Assembly (NCBI GenBank): GCA_028868535.1
Contig: JAGWUH010000006.1
Location: 50,651 to 114,650, forward strand
Origin: Sphingomonadales bacterium
Lineage (GTDB): Bacteria > Pseudomonadota > Alphaproteobacteria > Sphingomonadales > Sphingomonadaceae
DNA length: 64,000 nt
Reading direction: 5' to 3'
Shown: one piece after another, positions 1 to 8,919 of the stretch
Numbering within the stretch: the stretch's first letter is position 1
Layout of the letters: the number at the start of each line of letters is the position of its first letter
The notes under the pieces: generated by a model
Told to the model about the DNA's origin: nothing
Seen by the model: only the letters and a program-made list of their open reading frames with translations
Databases searched by the model: none
Position numbers and translations under genes: made by a program

Positions 1-2
1 CG

Positions 3-638
3 CCGCGCCAGCAGGTCAGCTTCGACATCGCCTTCCGCCCCGCCGCGCCGCCGCTGGTCTCGGGCACGCTCACCGCCGAATCGCGCGAACTCATGGCGGG
101 TGAGCAGGGCAGCTTCATCAGCCCCCGTTTCGAGCAGCTCTGCCGCGCCGAAGGCTGGCTCGCCATCGACGGCGAACGCATCGCGTTCAAGGGCCAGGCC
201 TTGCGCATCAAGCGCCAGGGCGTGCGCAAGTACGAAGGGTTCTGGGGCCACTGCTGGCAATCGGCGCTGTTCCCCAGCGGCAAGGCGTTCGGCGTCAACA
301 CCTTCCCCCCGCGCGATGATGGCGCGCCCAACTTCAACGAGGGCTTCGTGTTCACCGGCGACGGTGCGCTGAAACCGGCCAAGGCAGTGTCCTCCCCCTG
401 GCTGCGCCGGTTCCTCACGCACGGCGAGCCGGTACCGCTGGTCCTGGAAACCGAGGACGGCGAACGGCACCATATCGACGGCACCACCTTCATCGCCTGC
501 CGCTCGGTCGGCCCCAGCATCCTGCCGCCCAGTTTCCCGCTGATCCAGCAGGCCCACGCCACCTACACCTGGGACGGCGAACGCGCGACCGGCATGATCG
601 AGCGTTCCTCGTTCCGCGCGCAGATGGAGCTGGACTGA
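3..638 (+). CDS. DUF7064-like (lipocalin-type) protein, 5' end missing
   Basis: The reading frame is open from the window edge to the stop at 636-638, so the start lies outside the window and at least 211 residues are visible. A methionine at 93 exists, but the frame upstream of it reads as protein, so I do not treat it as the start. The C-terminal part, with a WDGERATGMIERSS-type ending, resembles the DUF7064 proteins common in sphingomonads, which look like AttH or carotenoid hydratase-type lipocalin folds. The function of this family is not established to my knowledge. A P450 gene follows after 27 bases on the same strand, so the two may be co-transcribed in a degradation setting. The family assignment comes from memory of the ending and is moderate. 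Confidence 0.6.
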   Translation, partial: PRQQVSFDIAFRPAAPPLVSGTLTAESRELMAGEQGSFISPRFEQLCRAEGWLAIDGERIAFKGQALRIKRQGVRKYEGFWGHCWQSALFPSGKAFGVNTFPPRDDGAPNFNEGFVFTGDGALKPAKAVSSPWLRRFLTHGEPVPLVLETEDGERHHIDGTTFIACRSVGPSILPPSFPLIQQAHATYTWDGERATGMIERSSFRAQMELD

Positions 639-665
639 CCGGCCGGCCCGAACGGGAGCAATGCC

Positions 666-1883
666 ATGCAACGGCTCACCGAACTCGATCTCCCCGACCT
701 CCCGCTCGAGGACCCGGCGTTCTCGGCCGATCCGTTCCCCTACATCGCCGCCGCGCGGCGGCGCCATCCCTGGGCGGCGCGCTGCGGCCACGGCATCGTC
801 ATCCACGGGTTTTCCGCGATCAAGGCGCTGCTCTGGCGCGATGGCGCGCTCGAAGGGTCCTATGCCGACGTCGTCGGGCTGATGGGCGCGCATGGCACGC
901 CCTGGGGCCGCTTCCAGGAAGAGATGCTGCTGGCCCGGCAGGGCGATGCGCACAAGCGCATCCGCGGCCTGCTCGCCCCCGCGTTCACCCCGCGCCAGGC
1001 CGCCCGCCATCGCCCGCTGATGCGCGCCGTGATCGCCGAGCTGCTCGACGCGTGGGCGCCGAAAGGCGCGTTCGATTTCGAGGAGTTCGCGGCCCAGTTC
1101 CCGATCGGGGTGATGTGCAGCCTGATCGGCGCCCCGCGCGCCGTCATCCCGGAATTGCGCGCCTCGCTGGAGGCGCTGGGCCTCAGCCAGAGCCTCGATC
1201 GCGCCCATCTTCCCGCGCTGCAACGCGCGACCGGCCAGCTCGACGCCTTCGTGCAGGAACTCGTCGCCGGGCGTCGCGCCGCCCCGCGCGAGGAAGGCGC
1301 GGACCTGCTGCAGCTGCTGGTCGATCAGATCGACCGCGGCGGCCTGACCGAGCGCGAACTCCACGACCTGCTGATCTTCCTGTTCGTCGCCGGCTACGAT
1401 ACCTCCAAGAACGCGCTGACGCTGGCGATGGCGGTGCTGGTCGAACGGCCGGACCTCTACGCGCGCTGCGCCGAAGACCCCGCCTTCTGCCGCCGTCTGG
1501 TCGAGGAGAACTTCCGCTACCTGACGACCTCGACGATCCCGCGCATCGCCCGCGCGGACATCGTCCACGACGACGTCCTGATCCCCCGGGACACGATGCT
1601 GTTCTTCCCGGTCAGCATCGCCGGGCGCGATGGCCGCGTGATCGACGATCCCGACCGCTTCGATCCCGATCGCCGGCAGATCCGCACCCACATGGCGTTC
1701 GGCATGGGCGCGCACATCTGCCTCGGCCAGTTCATCGCCCGCGCCCAGATCGAGGAAGACCTACACCAGATCGCCCGCCGCCTGCGCAATCCGCGCCGCA
1801 CCGGCCCGTCGCAGTGGCGGCCGTTCTATGGCGTCTGGGGCCTGCGCGGCCTGCCGATCGCCTTCGATGCGGGCGTCAGCTGA
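666..1883 (+). CDS. Cytochrome P450
   Basis: This is a 405-residue soluble bacterial P450, a haem-thiolate monooxygenase that takes electrons from a ferredoxin. All signature elements are present: the I-helix oxygen-activation motif AGYDT at residues 242-246, the K-helix E-x-x-R at 281-284, and the haem loop FGMGAHICLG with the Cys ligand at residue 352. No membrane anchor is visible, and the length is normal for class I bacterial P450s. Neither a ferredoxin nor a reductase is encoded nearby, so redox partners must come from elsewhere. It sits 27 bases after the DUF7064-like gene and converges on the TetR gene with an 8-base overlap of the two 3' ends. Acyl-CoA dehydrogenases close by suggest a lipid, terpenoid or steroid-like substrate. 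That is inference only. Confidence 0.95.
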   Translation: MQRLTELDLPDLPLEDPAFSADPFPYIAAARRRHPWAARCGHGIVIHGFSAIKALLWRDGALEGSYADVVGLMGAHGTPWGRFQEEMLLARQGDAHKRIRGLLAPAFTPRQAARHRPLMRAVIAELLDAWAPKGAFDFEEFAAQFPIGVMCSLIGAPRAVIPELRASLEALGLSQSLDRAHLPALQRATGQLDAFVQELVAGRRAAPREEGADLLQLLVDQIDRGGLTERELHDLLIFLFVAGYDTSKNALTLAMAVLVERPDLYARCAEDPAFCRRLVEENFRYLTTSTIPRIARADIVHDDVLIPRDTMLFFPVSIAGRDGRVIDDPDRFDPDRRQIRTHMAFGMGAHICLGQFIARAQIEEDLHQIARRLRNPRRTGPSQWRPFYGVWGLRGLPIAFDAGVS

Positions 1884-2475
1884 AGTAGGCGGACTTCCCG
1901 GTTTCGGAAAACTCCGTCAGCGCCGCCTCGACGATCCCCCGCGCCTTGTCGTGGCCGGCGGTGATGCCCACCAGCGATTCCTGCGCCAGCGACTGCGCCA
2001 TCGCGGCAATCACCATCGTCGCGAACTCGGGGTCGATCGACGGGGTGATGCCCTTGGCCGCCAGGTGATCGACGAGGATGCGCGTCTGAAGCGCGCGCAG
2101 CGCCTCGGCGCTCTCGCGCACCACCTCGCGCACCGCAGGGCGCCGCGCCGCCAGCGCCGCCAGTTCCAGCGCCAGCACCGACATCCGCGAATCGTTCATC
2201 ATCCGCCAGATCGCGTGCAGCGGATCGTCGGTCCGCGCGGTGCGCTCGAACGCCGCCATCGCCTTGGCATGGGTGTCGCGCACCACCAGCACGAGCAACT
2301 CGTCGACCGATTCGAAGTAATAGTGCAGGATCTGCCGCTTCAGGTTCAGTCGCTCGGCCAGCGTGCGCGAGGTCAGCGCGCCATGCCCTTGCTCGCGGAT
2401 GATGTCCGCCGCCGCCGCGATCAGCGTCGCCCGCATTTCGGAATCGGCCGGCGCCCGCCGGCGGCTGGAAACCAC
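1876..2475 (-). CDS. TetR/AcrR family transcriptional regulator
   Basis: I place the start at a GTG (2475) preceded by an AGGGGAAAAG Shine-Dalgarno-like stretch, giving 199 residues. The next ATG, at 2436, would cut into the region before helix 1. The N-terminal third is a TetR helix-turn-helix: ALTSRTLAERLNLKRQILHYYF covers the recognition helix and the following Tyr-Tyr-Phe. The rest is an all-helical ligand-binding domain. It is transcribed away from the acyl-CoA dehydrogenase pair. The intergenic space holds a perfect 9-bp inverted repeat around a -35 box, so repression of the dehydrogenases and perhaps of itself is the likely role. The effector is unknown, though an acyl-CoA or the P450 substrate would fit. 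Confidence 0.88.
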   Translation of the reverse strand: MVSSRRRAPADSEMRATLIAAAADIIREQGHGALTSRTLAERLNLKRQILHYYFESVDELLVLVVRDTHAKAMAAFERTARTDDPLHAIWRMMNDSRMSVLALELAALAARRPAVREVVRESAEALRALQTRILVDHLAAKGITPSIDPEFATMVIAAMAQSLAQESLVGITAGHDKARGIVEAALTEFSETGKSAYFS

Positions 2476-2566
2476 GCGTCTTTTCCCCTGCTGCTCGTGG
2501 TCCTGTAACGATTGCCGGCGCCGCGCGCAAATCGCCGCGATACCGCGCCGGCGATCCCCTTCCCCG

Positions 2567-2594
2567 GCGGGGCAGTTGACCGGCGCTGCCCCGC
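2567..2594. promoter_or_regulatory. Candidate TetR operator over a -35 box
   Basis: The arms GCGGGGCAG (2567-2575) and CTGCCCCGC (2586-2594) are perfect reverse complements separated by 10 bases that contain TTGACC (2576-2581). A weak -10 candidate, GATCAT, follows 17 bases later (2599-2604). The site lies between the divergent TetR gene and the acyl-CoA dehydrogenase start at 2656. Binding by the TetR protein is inferred from position and symmetry. Confidence 0.5.
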
Positions 2595-2655
2595 TGGCGA
2601 TCATCCCCCCGACCGCGCGCGATCGATGCCCGCGGCAGGGAGAGCCTGACCGCCG

Positions 2656-3798
2656 ATGTGGCACGTCCTCGATTCCGACCAGGAGATGCTGCGCGACATG
2701 ACCGCGCGCTATCTTGCCGATAACGCCGCGCTGCCGCAGTTGCGCAAGCTGCGCCATGATCCCGCCGGCTTCGCCCCGGGCTACTGGACCGCCGGGGCGG
2801 AACTCGGCTGGACCTCGCTGCTGGTGCCCGAGGAACACGGCGGCGGCAGCGTCAGCGGGCGCGGCGCCGTCGATTGCGCGCTGATCGCCTATGAATTCGG
2901 CAAGGCGGCGGCGCCCGGCCCGCTGGTCGATTGCAACGTCGTCGCCGCCGCGCTGGCCGATGCCGGGCAGGGGACCGCCGCCGCGGCCGAGGTGCTGTCG
3001 GGCCTGCTCAGCGGCCAGGCCATCGCCGCGGTCGCGCTCGGCTGGGCGCCCTGGCTGCGTCCCGACCAGGCCGGCGTGACCGTGCGCCGCGACGGCGCCG
3101 ACTACGTGCTCGACGGCACGGTCCGCCCGGTCGAATCGGCCGGCCAGGCGCAGTGGCTGCTGGTCACCGCGCACGGCGCCGAGGGGCCGTCGCAGGCGCT
3201 CGTGCCGACCGGCGCCCCCGGCCTCGCGATCACGCCGCTCAAGGGCCTCGACGTCACCCGCCGCTTCTCCGCCGTCCGTTTCGACGGCGTCCGCGTCCCC
3301 GCCGCGGCGCTGCTCGGCGAACCCGGCGGCGCCCGCGCGCAACTCGCCCGCCAGATCGCCAACGCCGCGGTGATCCTCGCCGCGGAATCGACCGGGGCGA
3401 TGGACGCCGCCTTCGCGATGACCGTGGACTGGGCATTCCAGCGCTACACCTTCGGCCGCGCGCTCGCGTCCTACCAGGCGCTCAAGCACCGCTTCGCTGA
3501 CATGAAATCGTGGCTCGAAGCCAGCCACGCGGTCGCCGACGCCGCCGCCGAGGCCGTCGCCGACCGCACCCCCGCCGCCGCCGAATACGCCAGCGCCGCC
3601 AAGTCCTACATCGGCGATCGCGGGCCGGAGCTGGCGCAGGAATGCGTCCAGCTCCACGGCGGCATCGGCGTCACCTACGAACACGACCTGCACTTCTTCC
3701 TGCGCCGCGTCACGCTCGACCGGCTGCTCTACGGCACCCCGGCCGACCATCGCCGGCTGATCGCCGCCATCCAGATCGAACAGGAGCAAGCCGCATGA
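2656..3798 (+). CDS. Acyl-CoA dehydrogenase family protein, subunit 1
   Basis: This 380-residue flavoprotein of the acyl-CoA dehydrogenase superfamily would catalyse alpha,beta-dehydrogenation of an acyl-CoA, passing electrons to ETF. The N-terminal helical domain, the middle beta domain and the C-terminal four-helix bundle can all be followed. RYTFGRALASYQALKHRFADM is the conserved Arg/Phe-Gly segment of the bundle, and QLHGGIGVTYEHDLHFFLRR the usual C-terminal block. The stop codon overlaps the next gene's ATG (ATGA). Actinobacterial steroid-degrading dehydrogenases encoded as such adjacent pairs form alpha2-beta2 heterotetramers, and the same is plausible here. Substrate unknown. The start follows a GGGAGAG stretch but at a longish distance. 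Confidence 0.9.
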   Translation: MWHVLDSDQEMLRDMTARYLADNAALPQLRKLRHDPAGFAPGYWTAGAELGWTSLLVPEEHGGGSVSGRGAVDCALIAYEFGKAAAPGPLVDCNVVAAALADAGQGTAAAAEVLSGLLSGQAIAAVALGWAPWLRPDQAGVTVRRDGADYVLDGTVRPVESAGQAQWLLVTAHGAEGPSQALVPTGAPGLAITPLKGLDVTRRFSAVRFDGVRVPAAALLGEPGGARAQLARQIANAAVILAAESTGAMDAAFAMTVDWAFQRYTFGRALASYQALKHRFADMKSWLEASHAVADAAAEAVADRTPAAAEYASAAKSYIGDRGPELAQECVQLHGGIGVTYEHDLHFFLRRVTLDRLLYGTPADHRRLIAAIQIEQEQAA

Positions 3799-5060
3799 GC
3801 GACGATCTCGAACCGGTGGAGGATTTCCGCCGGCGCGCCCGCGCCTGGATCCAGGCCAACCTCGGCCCGGTGCAACCCTGGGACCTCGACCAGAATTGCG
3901 AGAACGACGCGGAGGAACTCAAGGCCGTCGCCCGCGATCGTGCCTTGCAGCGCAAGCTCCACGACGCCGGCTTCGCCGGCTTGTGCTTCCCCAAGGAATA
4001 CGGCGGACAGGGCCTCACCCCGGCGCACCACCGCGCCTTCTGCGAGGAACTGGCCGGCCACGAGTTCCCCTCGCGCTTCGCCGTGCCGACCTTCTCGCCC
4101 TGCGCCTCGATCATCCTCGAATGCGGCACGGCCGAGCAGAAGGCGCGCCATCTGCCGGCGATCCTCCGGGGCGATGAAGTCTGGTCGCAACTCCTGTCCG
4201 AGCCCGGCGGCGGTTCGGACGTTGCCGGCGCCACCACCTCGGCGGTGCGCGATCCCGCCACGGGGGACTGGATCATCAACGGCTCGAAAGTCTGGACCTC
4301 GCGCGCCTGGTGGGCGGACTGGGGCCTGATCCTCGCGCGCACCAACTGGAACGTGCCCAAGCACCAGGGCCTGACGGTATTCATGGTGCCGCTGCAACAG
4401 CCCTCGATCGAGATCCGCCGGATCGAGCGCCTCAACGGCGAGAGCGAGGCCTGCGAGGAATTCTTCACCGACGTCCGCGTCCCCGACAGCGACCGCATGA
4501 GCGAGATCGACGGCGGCTGGACCGTCGGCCAGCGCTGGATGTACCACGAGCGCGTCGGCCACAACTCGCCGTGGGTGCTGCGCCCGGTCGGCCTCAAGCA
4601 GAACGAGAGCAAGGAGCCGACACTGGTCGCGGTCGCCCGTCGCGCCGGCCGTCTCGACGATCCCGCCGCGCGCGAGCTGATCGGCGAGGGGCAGGCGCTC
4701 AAGATCGTCACCCACGAATTGCAGCGCCGACTTGCCAGCGCCGCCGCCTCGGGCGCCGGCAACACCGACCTGTCGTCGATCGACCGCCTGTTCCGCGGCC
4801 TCGCCGGCGTGCGTCAGGCGACGATCGCGCTCGAGCTCGCGGGCGGGCAGGCGGCGGCGTGGAGCGAGGAGGAGGAGGCCGACACCGGCTCGCAGGGCAT
4901 GCGCTACCTGATGCGCCAGGTCACCTGCATCGGCGGCGGCACCACCGAGATCGCCCGCAACGTCATCGCCGAACGCGTGCTCGGCATGCCGCGCGAGCCC
5001 TCGGGCGACAAGGGCGTGCCGTTCCGCGACGTGCCGCGCGGCCCGTCGCGCAAGACCTAG
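3795..5060 (+). CDS. Acyl-CoA dehydrogenase family protein, subunit 2
   Basis: This 421-residue acyl-CoA dehydrogenase starts at the ATG that overlaps the previous stop by four bases, so the two are translationally coupled. The flavin-contacting block GGGTTEIARNVIAERVLGMP near the C-terminus is well preserved, as is WSQLLSEPGGGSDVAG, the substrate and FAD loop of the middle domain. The pair has unequal lengths (380 and 421 residues) and different conserved blocks. This fits one subunit contributing FAD binding and the other the substrate pocket, as in the heteromeric steroid side-chain dehydrogenases known in mycobacteria. The nearest downstream gene is an unrelated chemoreceptor 186 bases away, so this is the last gene of the catabolic unit. 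Confidence 0.92.
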   Translation: MSDDLEPVEDFRRRARAWIQANLGPVQPWDLDQNCENDAEELKAVARDRALQRKLHDAGFAGLCFPKEYGGQGLTPAHHRAFCEELAGHEFPSRFAVPTFSPCASIILECGTAEQKARHLPAILRGDEVWSQLLSEPGGGSDVAGATTSAVRDPATGDWIINGSKVWTSRAWWADWGLILARTNWNVPKHQGLTVFMVPLQQPSIEIRRIERLNGESEACEEFFTDVRVPDSDRMSEIDGGWTVGQRWMYHERVGHNSPWVLRPVGLKQNESKEPTLVAVARRAGRLDDPAARELIGEGQALKIVTHELQRRLASAAASGAGNTDLSSIDRLFRGLAGVRQATIALELAGGQAAAWSEEEEADTGSQGMRYLMRQVTCIGGGTTEIARNVIAERVLGMPREPSGDKGVPFRDVPRGPSRKT

Positions 5061-5246
5061 CAAGCGCGGCCTCCCCCGCCTGCAATCCCGCCCTCGCCGA
5101 AGCCGGCGCGGGTCGCTCCGGTGCGATTCGCGCCTACGTATTCGACCGCAAGGGCCGGTCAGCATCAAATTCACCACGCCGGTTTACCACCGCCGCACGA
5201 TTGCGGGCGCGCAGCCCGCCAGCCAAGGCAGTGAAAAGGCAGCGAA

Positions 5247-6683
5247 ATGCAGGCGATGCAGACTCCGTTCGTCACCTTCTCGGACGAGAACTACGCGTCC
5301 TTTCCCAAGATTCGCGCGCATCTCGACAAGGGCGGCGACGCCGCGCTCGGCGCGCTCTACCGGCGGATCGCCTTCCACCCGGAGACCAGCCGGCTGCTGC
5401 CCACCGACCAGGCCCGCGCCGGCGCCGCCGCCGCGCAGATGCGCCACTGGCGGGCGCTGTTCGCGTCCCCGCGGCTCGACGAGGCCGCGCGCCAGCGCTC
5501 GGCGCACATCGGCCAGCGCCATGCCCAGATCGGCCTCGCGCCGGAATTCTACATCGGCGGCTACGCGATCGTGCTCGAGGAACTGATCATGGACATGGTC
5601 GGCAGCCGCCTCCGCCCGGGCAGCCGTCGCCTCGCCCGCGCCGTGGCGACGCTGGTGAAGGCCGCGCTGTTCGACATGGAAGCGGCGCTGCTCGCCTATT
5701 TCAAGGCCGAGCAGGACGACCGCGGCCGCGTCATCGCCGAACTCGGCAAGGCGCTCGCGGCGCTGTCGACCGGCGACCTGCGCGCGGAGCTGGCCAATCT
5801 CCCCGCCGCCTACGATCGCGTCGCGCAGGACTTCCACGGCATGCGCTTCGCGATGTCCAACCTCGTCACCCGCATCACCGATGCCGCCGATGGCATCCGC
5901 ACCGGCGCCGCCGAGATCAGCTCGGCCTCGAACGATCTCGCCCAGCGCACCGAGCAGCAGGCCGCCGGGCTCGCCGACATCGCCGGCCTGCTGGGCGAGC
6001 TGACTCACTCGGTCGACATCACCGCCGGCAGCGCCCAGCAGGTCAACACCACCGTCGGCGAAGTCGACGAACACGCGCGCAAGGGCGGCGAAGTGGTCGA
6101 GGCCGCGGTCATCGCGATGGACAAGATCCGCGGCAGCTCGGAGGAAATCTCGCAGATCCTCGAGGTGATCGAGGCGATCGCGCTGCAGACCAACCTGCTC
6201 GCGCTCAATGCCGGGGTCGAGGCCGCCCGCGCCGGCGAGGCCGGCAAGGGCTTCGCCGTCGTCGCCAACGAGGTCCGCGCGCTCGCCCACCGCACCACCG
6301 ATTCGGCACGCGTCATCAAGGACCTGATCGGCAAGTCGAGCGTCGACGTTCACGAAGGCGTCGAGCTCGTCGCCCGCACCGGCGAAGCGCTGCGCTCGAT
6401 CATCGAGAGCGCCGACCGCGCCACCGGCCAGGCGCGCGAGATCGCCCACTACGCCTCGCGCCAGGCGGATTCGCTGGGCCGGGTCAACGGTCAGATCCGC
6501 CAGATCGACCTCAACACCCAGCAGAACGCGGCGATGTCCGAACAGGCCAACGCCGCCGCCCGCGCCCTCGCGCACCAGTCGGCCGAACTCGCCCAGGTCG
6601 TCGCGCAATTCCGCTTCGAACGCCGCGAAAAACCCCGCGCCGAACGCGAGGCGGCGTCGAGGCGCGCCCTCAAGGCCGCCTGA
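5247..6683 (+). CDS. Globin-coupled methyl-accepting chemotaxis protein (HemAT-like)
   Basis: This 478-residue soluble chemoreceptor has no membrane segment. Residues about 10-165 form a protoglobin sensor: HAQIGLAPEFY carries the H-x-x-I-G-L signature with the proximal haem ligand at His92. Residues about 180-460 form the cytoplasmic signalling domain, including the highly conserved hairpin around EAIALQTNLLALNAGVEAAR and GKGFAVVANEVRALA. Family knowledge says such proteins bind O2, NO or CO through haem and control CheA, giving aerotaxis. No che genes lie in the window, so it must couple to a system elsewhere. It is followed by a convergent TlpA-like gene 12 bases away. The start is supported by an AAGGCAGCG stretch just upstream. 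Confidence 0.93.
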   Translation: MQAMQTPFVTFSDENYASFPKIRAHLDKGGDAALGALYRRIAFHPETSRLLPTDQARAGAAAAQMRHWRALFASPRLDEAARQRSAHIGQRHAQIGLAPEFYIGGYAIVLEELIMDMVGSRLRPGSRRLARAVATLVKAALFDMEAALLAYFKAEQDDRGRVIAELGKALAALSTGDLRAELANLPAAYDRVAQDFHGMRFAMSNLVTRITDAADGIRTGAAEISSASNDLAQRTEQQAAGLADIAGLLGELTHSVDITAGSAQQVNTTVGEVDEHARKGGEVVEAAVIAMDKIRGSSEEISQILEVIEAIALQTNLLALNAGVEAARAGEAGKGFAVVANEVRALAHRTTDSARVIKDLIGKSSVDVHEGVELVARTGEALRSIIESADRATGQAREIAHYASRQADSLGRVNGQIRQIDLNTQQNAAMSEQANAAARALAHQSAELAQVVAQFRFERREKPRAEREAASRRALKAA

Positions 6684-6695
6684 CCCCGCCGCCGT

Positions 6696-7244
6696 TCACT
6701 CCGCCAGCCGCGCCTGCATGTCCTTGCCGGTCCAGTCGTGGCCGCCGGTGATGCGCCACTTCTCGCGCCCGTCGGCGCCATAGAAGATCGTCACCGGCAG
6801 CGACTGCGCCTGGTACTTCACCGTCGCGTCGTTGTTCGGATCGAGCCAGGGCTCCAGCCGGTCGAGCCGCCTGGCCTTCAGGAATTCCGCCACTTTCGCC
6901 GGCTCGCCCAGGTCCTCCGACACGGTCAGCACCCGCACCTTGCCCTGTCCCGCCAGCGCGTTCAGCGTCGGCAGCTCGGTCACGCACGGCGCGCACCAGG
7001 TCGCCCAGAGGTTGACCAGCAGCGGCCCCTTCAACCCCGCCAGCCGCAGCTCCCTGCCCGCCGGATCGCGCACCACCAGGTCGGGCAACGCCGCCCCGGC
7101 ATGGCTGCGATCGACCTTGCCTCCTGCCTCCCCACTGGCCTCCACCCCCGCCGGAGGTTGCGCCTGCCGGTCGCTTTGCCTATCGCAGCCCCCCGCAAGC
7201 AGCAGCAGGCTGCCCAGCGCAAGGGAAGCGAACTTGAGCGACAC
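6696..7244 (-). CDS. TlpA-family thiol-disulfide lipoprotein
   Basis: This is a 182-residue protein if it starts at GTG 7244, which puts a signal peptide ([19 protein letters not shown]) at the very N-terminus with a lipobox-like Cys. An upstream ATG at 7295 would add 17 residues and would overlap the divergent argH start, so I prefer the GTG. The mature part is a thioredoxin fold with the active site WATWCAPC, the usual TlpA/ResE arrangement, followed by a cis-proline region (QSLPVTIFY). It should act in the periplasm, anchored to a membrane, as a reductant for cytochrome c maturation or other thiol targets. It stands alone next to argH, as in related genomes. The exact partner cannot be read from the sequence. 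Confidence 0.85.
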   Translation of the reverse strand: MSLKFASLALGSLLLLAGGCDRQSDRQAQPPAGVEASGEAGGKVDRSHAGAALPDLVVRDPAGRELRLAGLKGPLLVNLWATWCAPCVTELPTLNALAGQGKVRVLTVSEDLGEPAKVAEFLKARRLDRLEPWLDPNNDATVKYQAQSLPVTIFYGADGREKWRITGGHDWTGKDMQARLAE

Positions 7245-7293
7245 CGGGGACAATTCAGGCAAGGCAGGCTCCGCGCAGCACGGGGCGAACGCC

Positions 7294-8667
7294 ATGTGGG
7301 GCGGCCGTTTCGCGGCCGGCCCGTCGGCGATCATGCGCGAGATAAATGCCTCGATCCCGTTCGACAAGGCGCTGTGGCGGCAGGACATCGCCGCCAGCAA
7401 GGCGCACGTCGCCATGCTCGGCGCGCAGGGCATCGTCACCACCGCCGACGCGCTCGCCATCCGCGACGGCCTCGATGCGGTGGCGGCGGAGTACGAAGCC
7501 AGCGGCGTCCCCGAGGACTGGGACCTCGAGGACATCCACATGACCACCGAAAGCCGGCTGGCGGAGCTGATCGGCCCGGCCGCCGGCCGCCTCCACACCG
7601 CGCGCAGCCGCAACGACCAGGTCGCCACCGATTTCCGCCTCTGGGTCCGCGATGCCTGCGACCAGGCGCTGGCCGGGCTGCACGCGCTCCAGACCGCGCT
7701 CGTCGCCCGCGCCGGAGAGCATGCCGCCAGCATCATGCCCGGCTTCACCCACCTGCAGACCGCGCAGCCGGTCACGCTCGGCCACCACCTGCTCGCCTAC
7801 TACGAGATGGCCGCGCGCGACGTCTCGCGCTTCGCCGATGCCCGCGCCCGGATGAACCGCTGCCCGCTCGGCGCCGCCGCGCTGGCGGGCACCGGCTTCG
7901 CGATCGACCGGCACATGACCGCGCAGGCGCTCGGCTTCGCCGGCCCCACCGCCAACAGCCTCGATTCGGTCAGCGACCGCGATTTCGCGCTCGATTACCT
8001 GATGGCCGCCGCGCAATGCGCGCTGCACCTGTCGCGGCTGGCGGAGGAGTTCATCATCTGGGCCAGCCAGCCGTTCGGCTTCGTCACCCTGCCCGACAGC
8101 CTGTCGACCGGCAGCAGCATCATGCCGCAGAAGAAGAACCCCGACGCGGCCGAGCTGGTGCGCGGCCACTCGGGCCGCATCATCGGCGCGCTGACCAGCC
8201 TGATGATCACCATGAAAGGCCTGCCGCTCGCCTATTCCAAGGACATGCAGGACGACAAGCCGCCGGTGTTCGAGGCCGCCGGCCTGCTCACCCTCTGCCT
8301 CGCGGCGATGACCGGCATGGTCGAGGGCGCGACCTTCCGCACCCAGCGGATGCGCGCCGCGGCGGAGCTCGGCTACGCCACCGCCACCGACCTCGCCGAC
8401 TGGCTGGTGCGCCAGGCCAACATCCCGTTCCGCGAGGCGCACCACATCACCGGCAGCGCGGTCAAGCTGGCGGAGGGCAGGGGCGTCGCGCTCGACGCGC
8501 TCACCCTTGCCGAACTCCAGGCGATCGACCCGCGCATCGACGATCGCGTGTTCGCCGCTCTCTCGGTCGAAGCCTCGGTCGCCTCGCGCGCCAGCCATGG
8601 CGGAACCGCCCCGGCTCAGGTACAGCAACGCGTTGCCGAGGCGCGCGCCGCGCTCGGGCTGGAGTAG
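7294..8667 (+). CDS. argH: Argininosuccinate lyase
   Basis: ArgH (457 residues) splits argininosuccinate into arginine and fumarate, the last step of arginine synthesis. The start is set by the conserved N-terminus [10 protein letters not shown]. The superfamily signature [12 protein letters not shown] lies near residues 272-283, and [16 protein letters not shown] and [11 protein letters not shown] are also intact. The length is as expected for this fumarase/aspartase superfamily member, which works as a cytosolic tetramer. It heads a set argH, small lipoprotein, lysA on the plus strand, an order shared with many alphaproteobacteria. Its start overlaps the alternative upstream start of the divergent TlpA gene, so the two promoters must be interleaved in about 50 bases. 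Confidence 0.97.
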   Translation: MWGGRFAAGPSAIMREINASIPFDKALWRQDIAASKAHVAMLGAQGIVTTADALAIRDGLDAVAAEYEASGVPEDWDLEDIHMTTESRLAELIGPAAGRLHTARSRNDQVATDFRLWVRDACDQALAGLHALQTALVARAGEHAASIMPGFTHLQTAQPVTLGHHLLAYYEMAARDVSRFADARARMNRCPLGAAALAGTGFAIDRHMTAQALGFAGPTANSLDSVSDRDFALDYLMAAAQCALHLSRLAEEFIIWASQPFGFVTLPDSLSTGSSIMPQKKNPDAAELVRGHSGRIIGALTSLMITMKGLPLAYSKDMQDDKPPVFEAAGLLTLCLAAMTGMVEGATFRTQRMRAAAELGYATATDLADWLVRQANIPFREAHHITGSAVKLAEGRGVALDALTLAELQAIDPRIDDRVFAALSVEASVASRASHGGTAPAQVQQRVAEARAALGLE

Positions 8668-8671
8668 GCCG

Positions 8672-8917
8672 ATGCGCAAGACCGTCCCGCTGCTGCTGCT
8701 CGCCACGCTGGCGCTGTCGGCCTGCGGCGTCCGCCGCGATCTCAAGCCGCAGGCGGGCAGGGCGCTCCCGGTGGCGCCCTACGGCCACGCCGACCAGCCC
8801 GGCTCGGACGACCTGCTGACGACGACCTCGCAGGAACGCCCCGGCCGCAACGTCGAACTGCGCACCCGCTCCGAGCCGCGCACCGACGATCCTTTCGACC
8901 TTCCGCCAAAGGGCTAG
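8672..8917 (+). CDS. Small LptM-like lipoprotein
   Basis: This 81-residue lipoprotein has a short lysine-less signal peptide (MRKTVPLLLLATLALSAC) with lipobox LSAC, so Cys18 is the predicted lipidated residue. It then runs GVRRDLKPQAGRALPVAPYG followed by a polar tail. The G-x-R-x-x-L-x-P motif after the Cys and its place between argH and lysA match the LptM (YifL) family. Family knowledge: LptM helps the LptDE translocon fold and form its disulfides in the outer membrane. Translation likely starts at the ATG four bases after the argH stop. I leave the symbol blank because the alphaproteobacterial members are only distantly similar. Confidence 0.75.
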   Translation: MRKTVPLLLLATLALSACGVRRDLKPQAGRALPVAPYGHADQPGSDDLLTTTSQERPGRNVELRTRSEPRTDDPFDLPPKG

Positions 8918-8919
8918 AA

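Noticed and set aside
4310..6751. Long plus-strand frame spanning the end of the acyl-CoA dehydrogenase and the chemoreceptor
   Set aside because: It runs out of frame through two recognised genes, and its product is Arg/Pro-rich.
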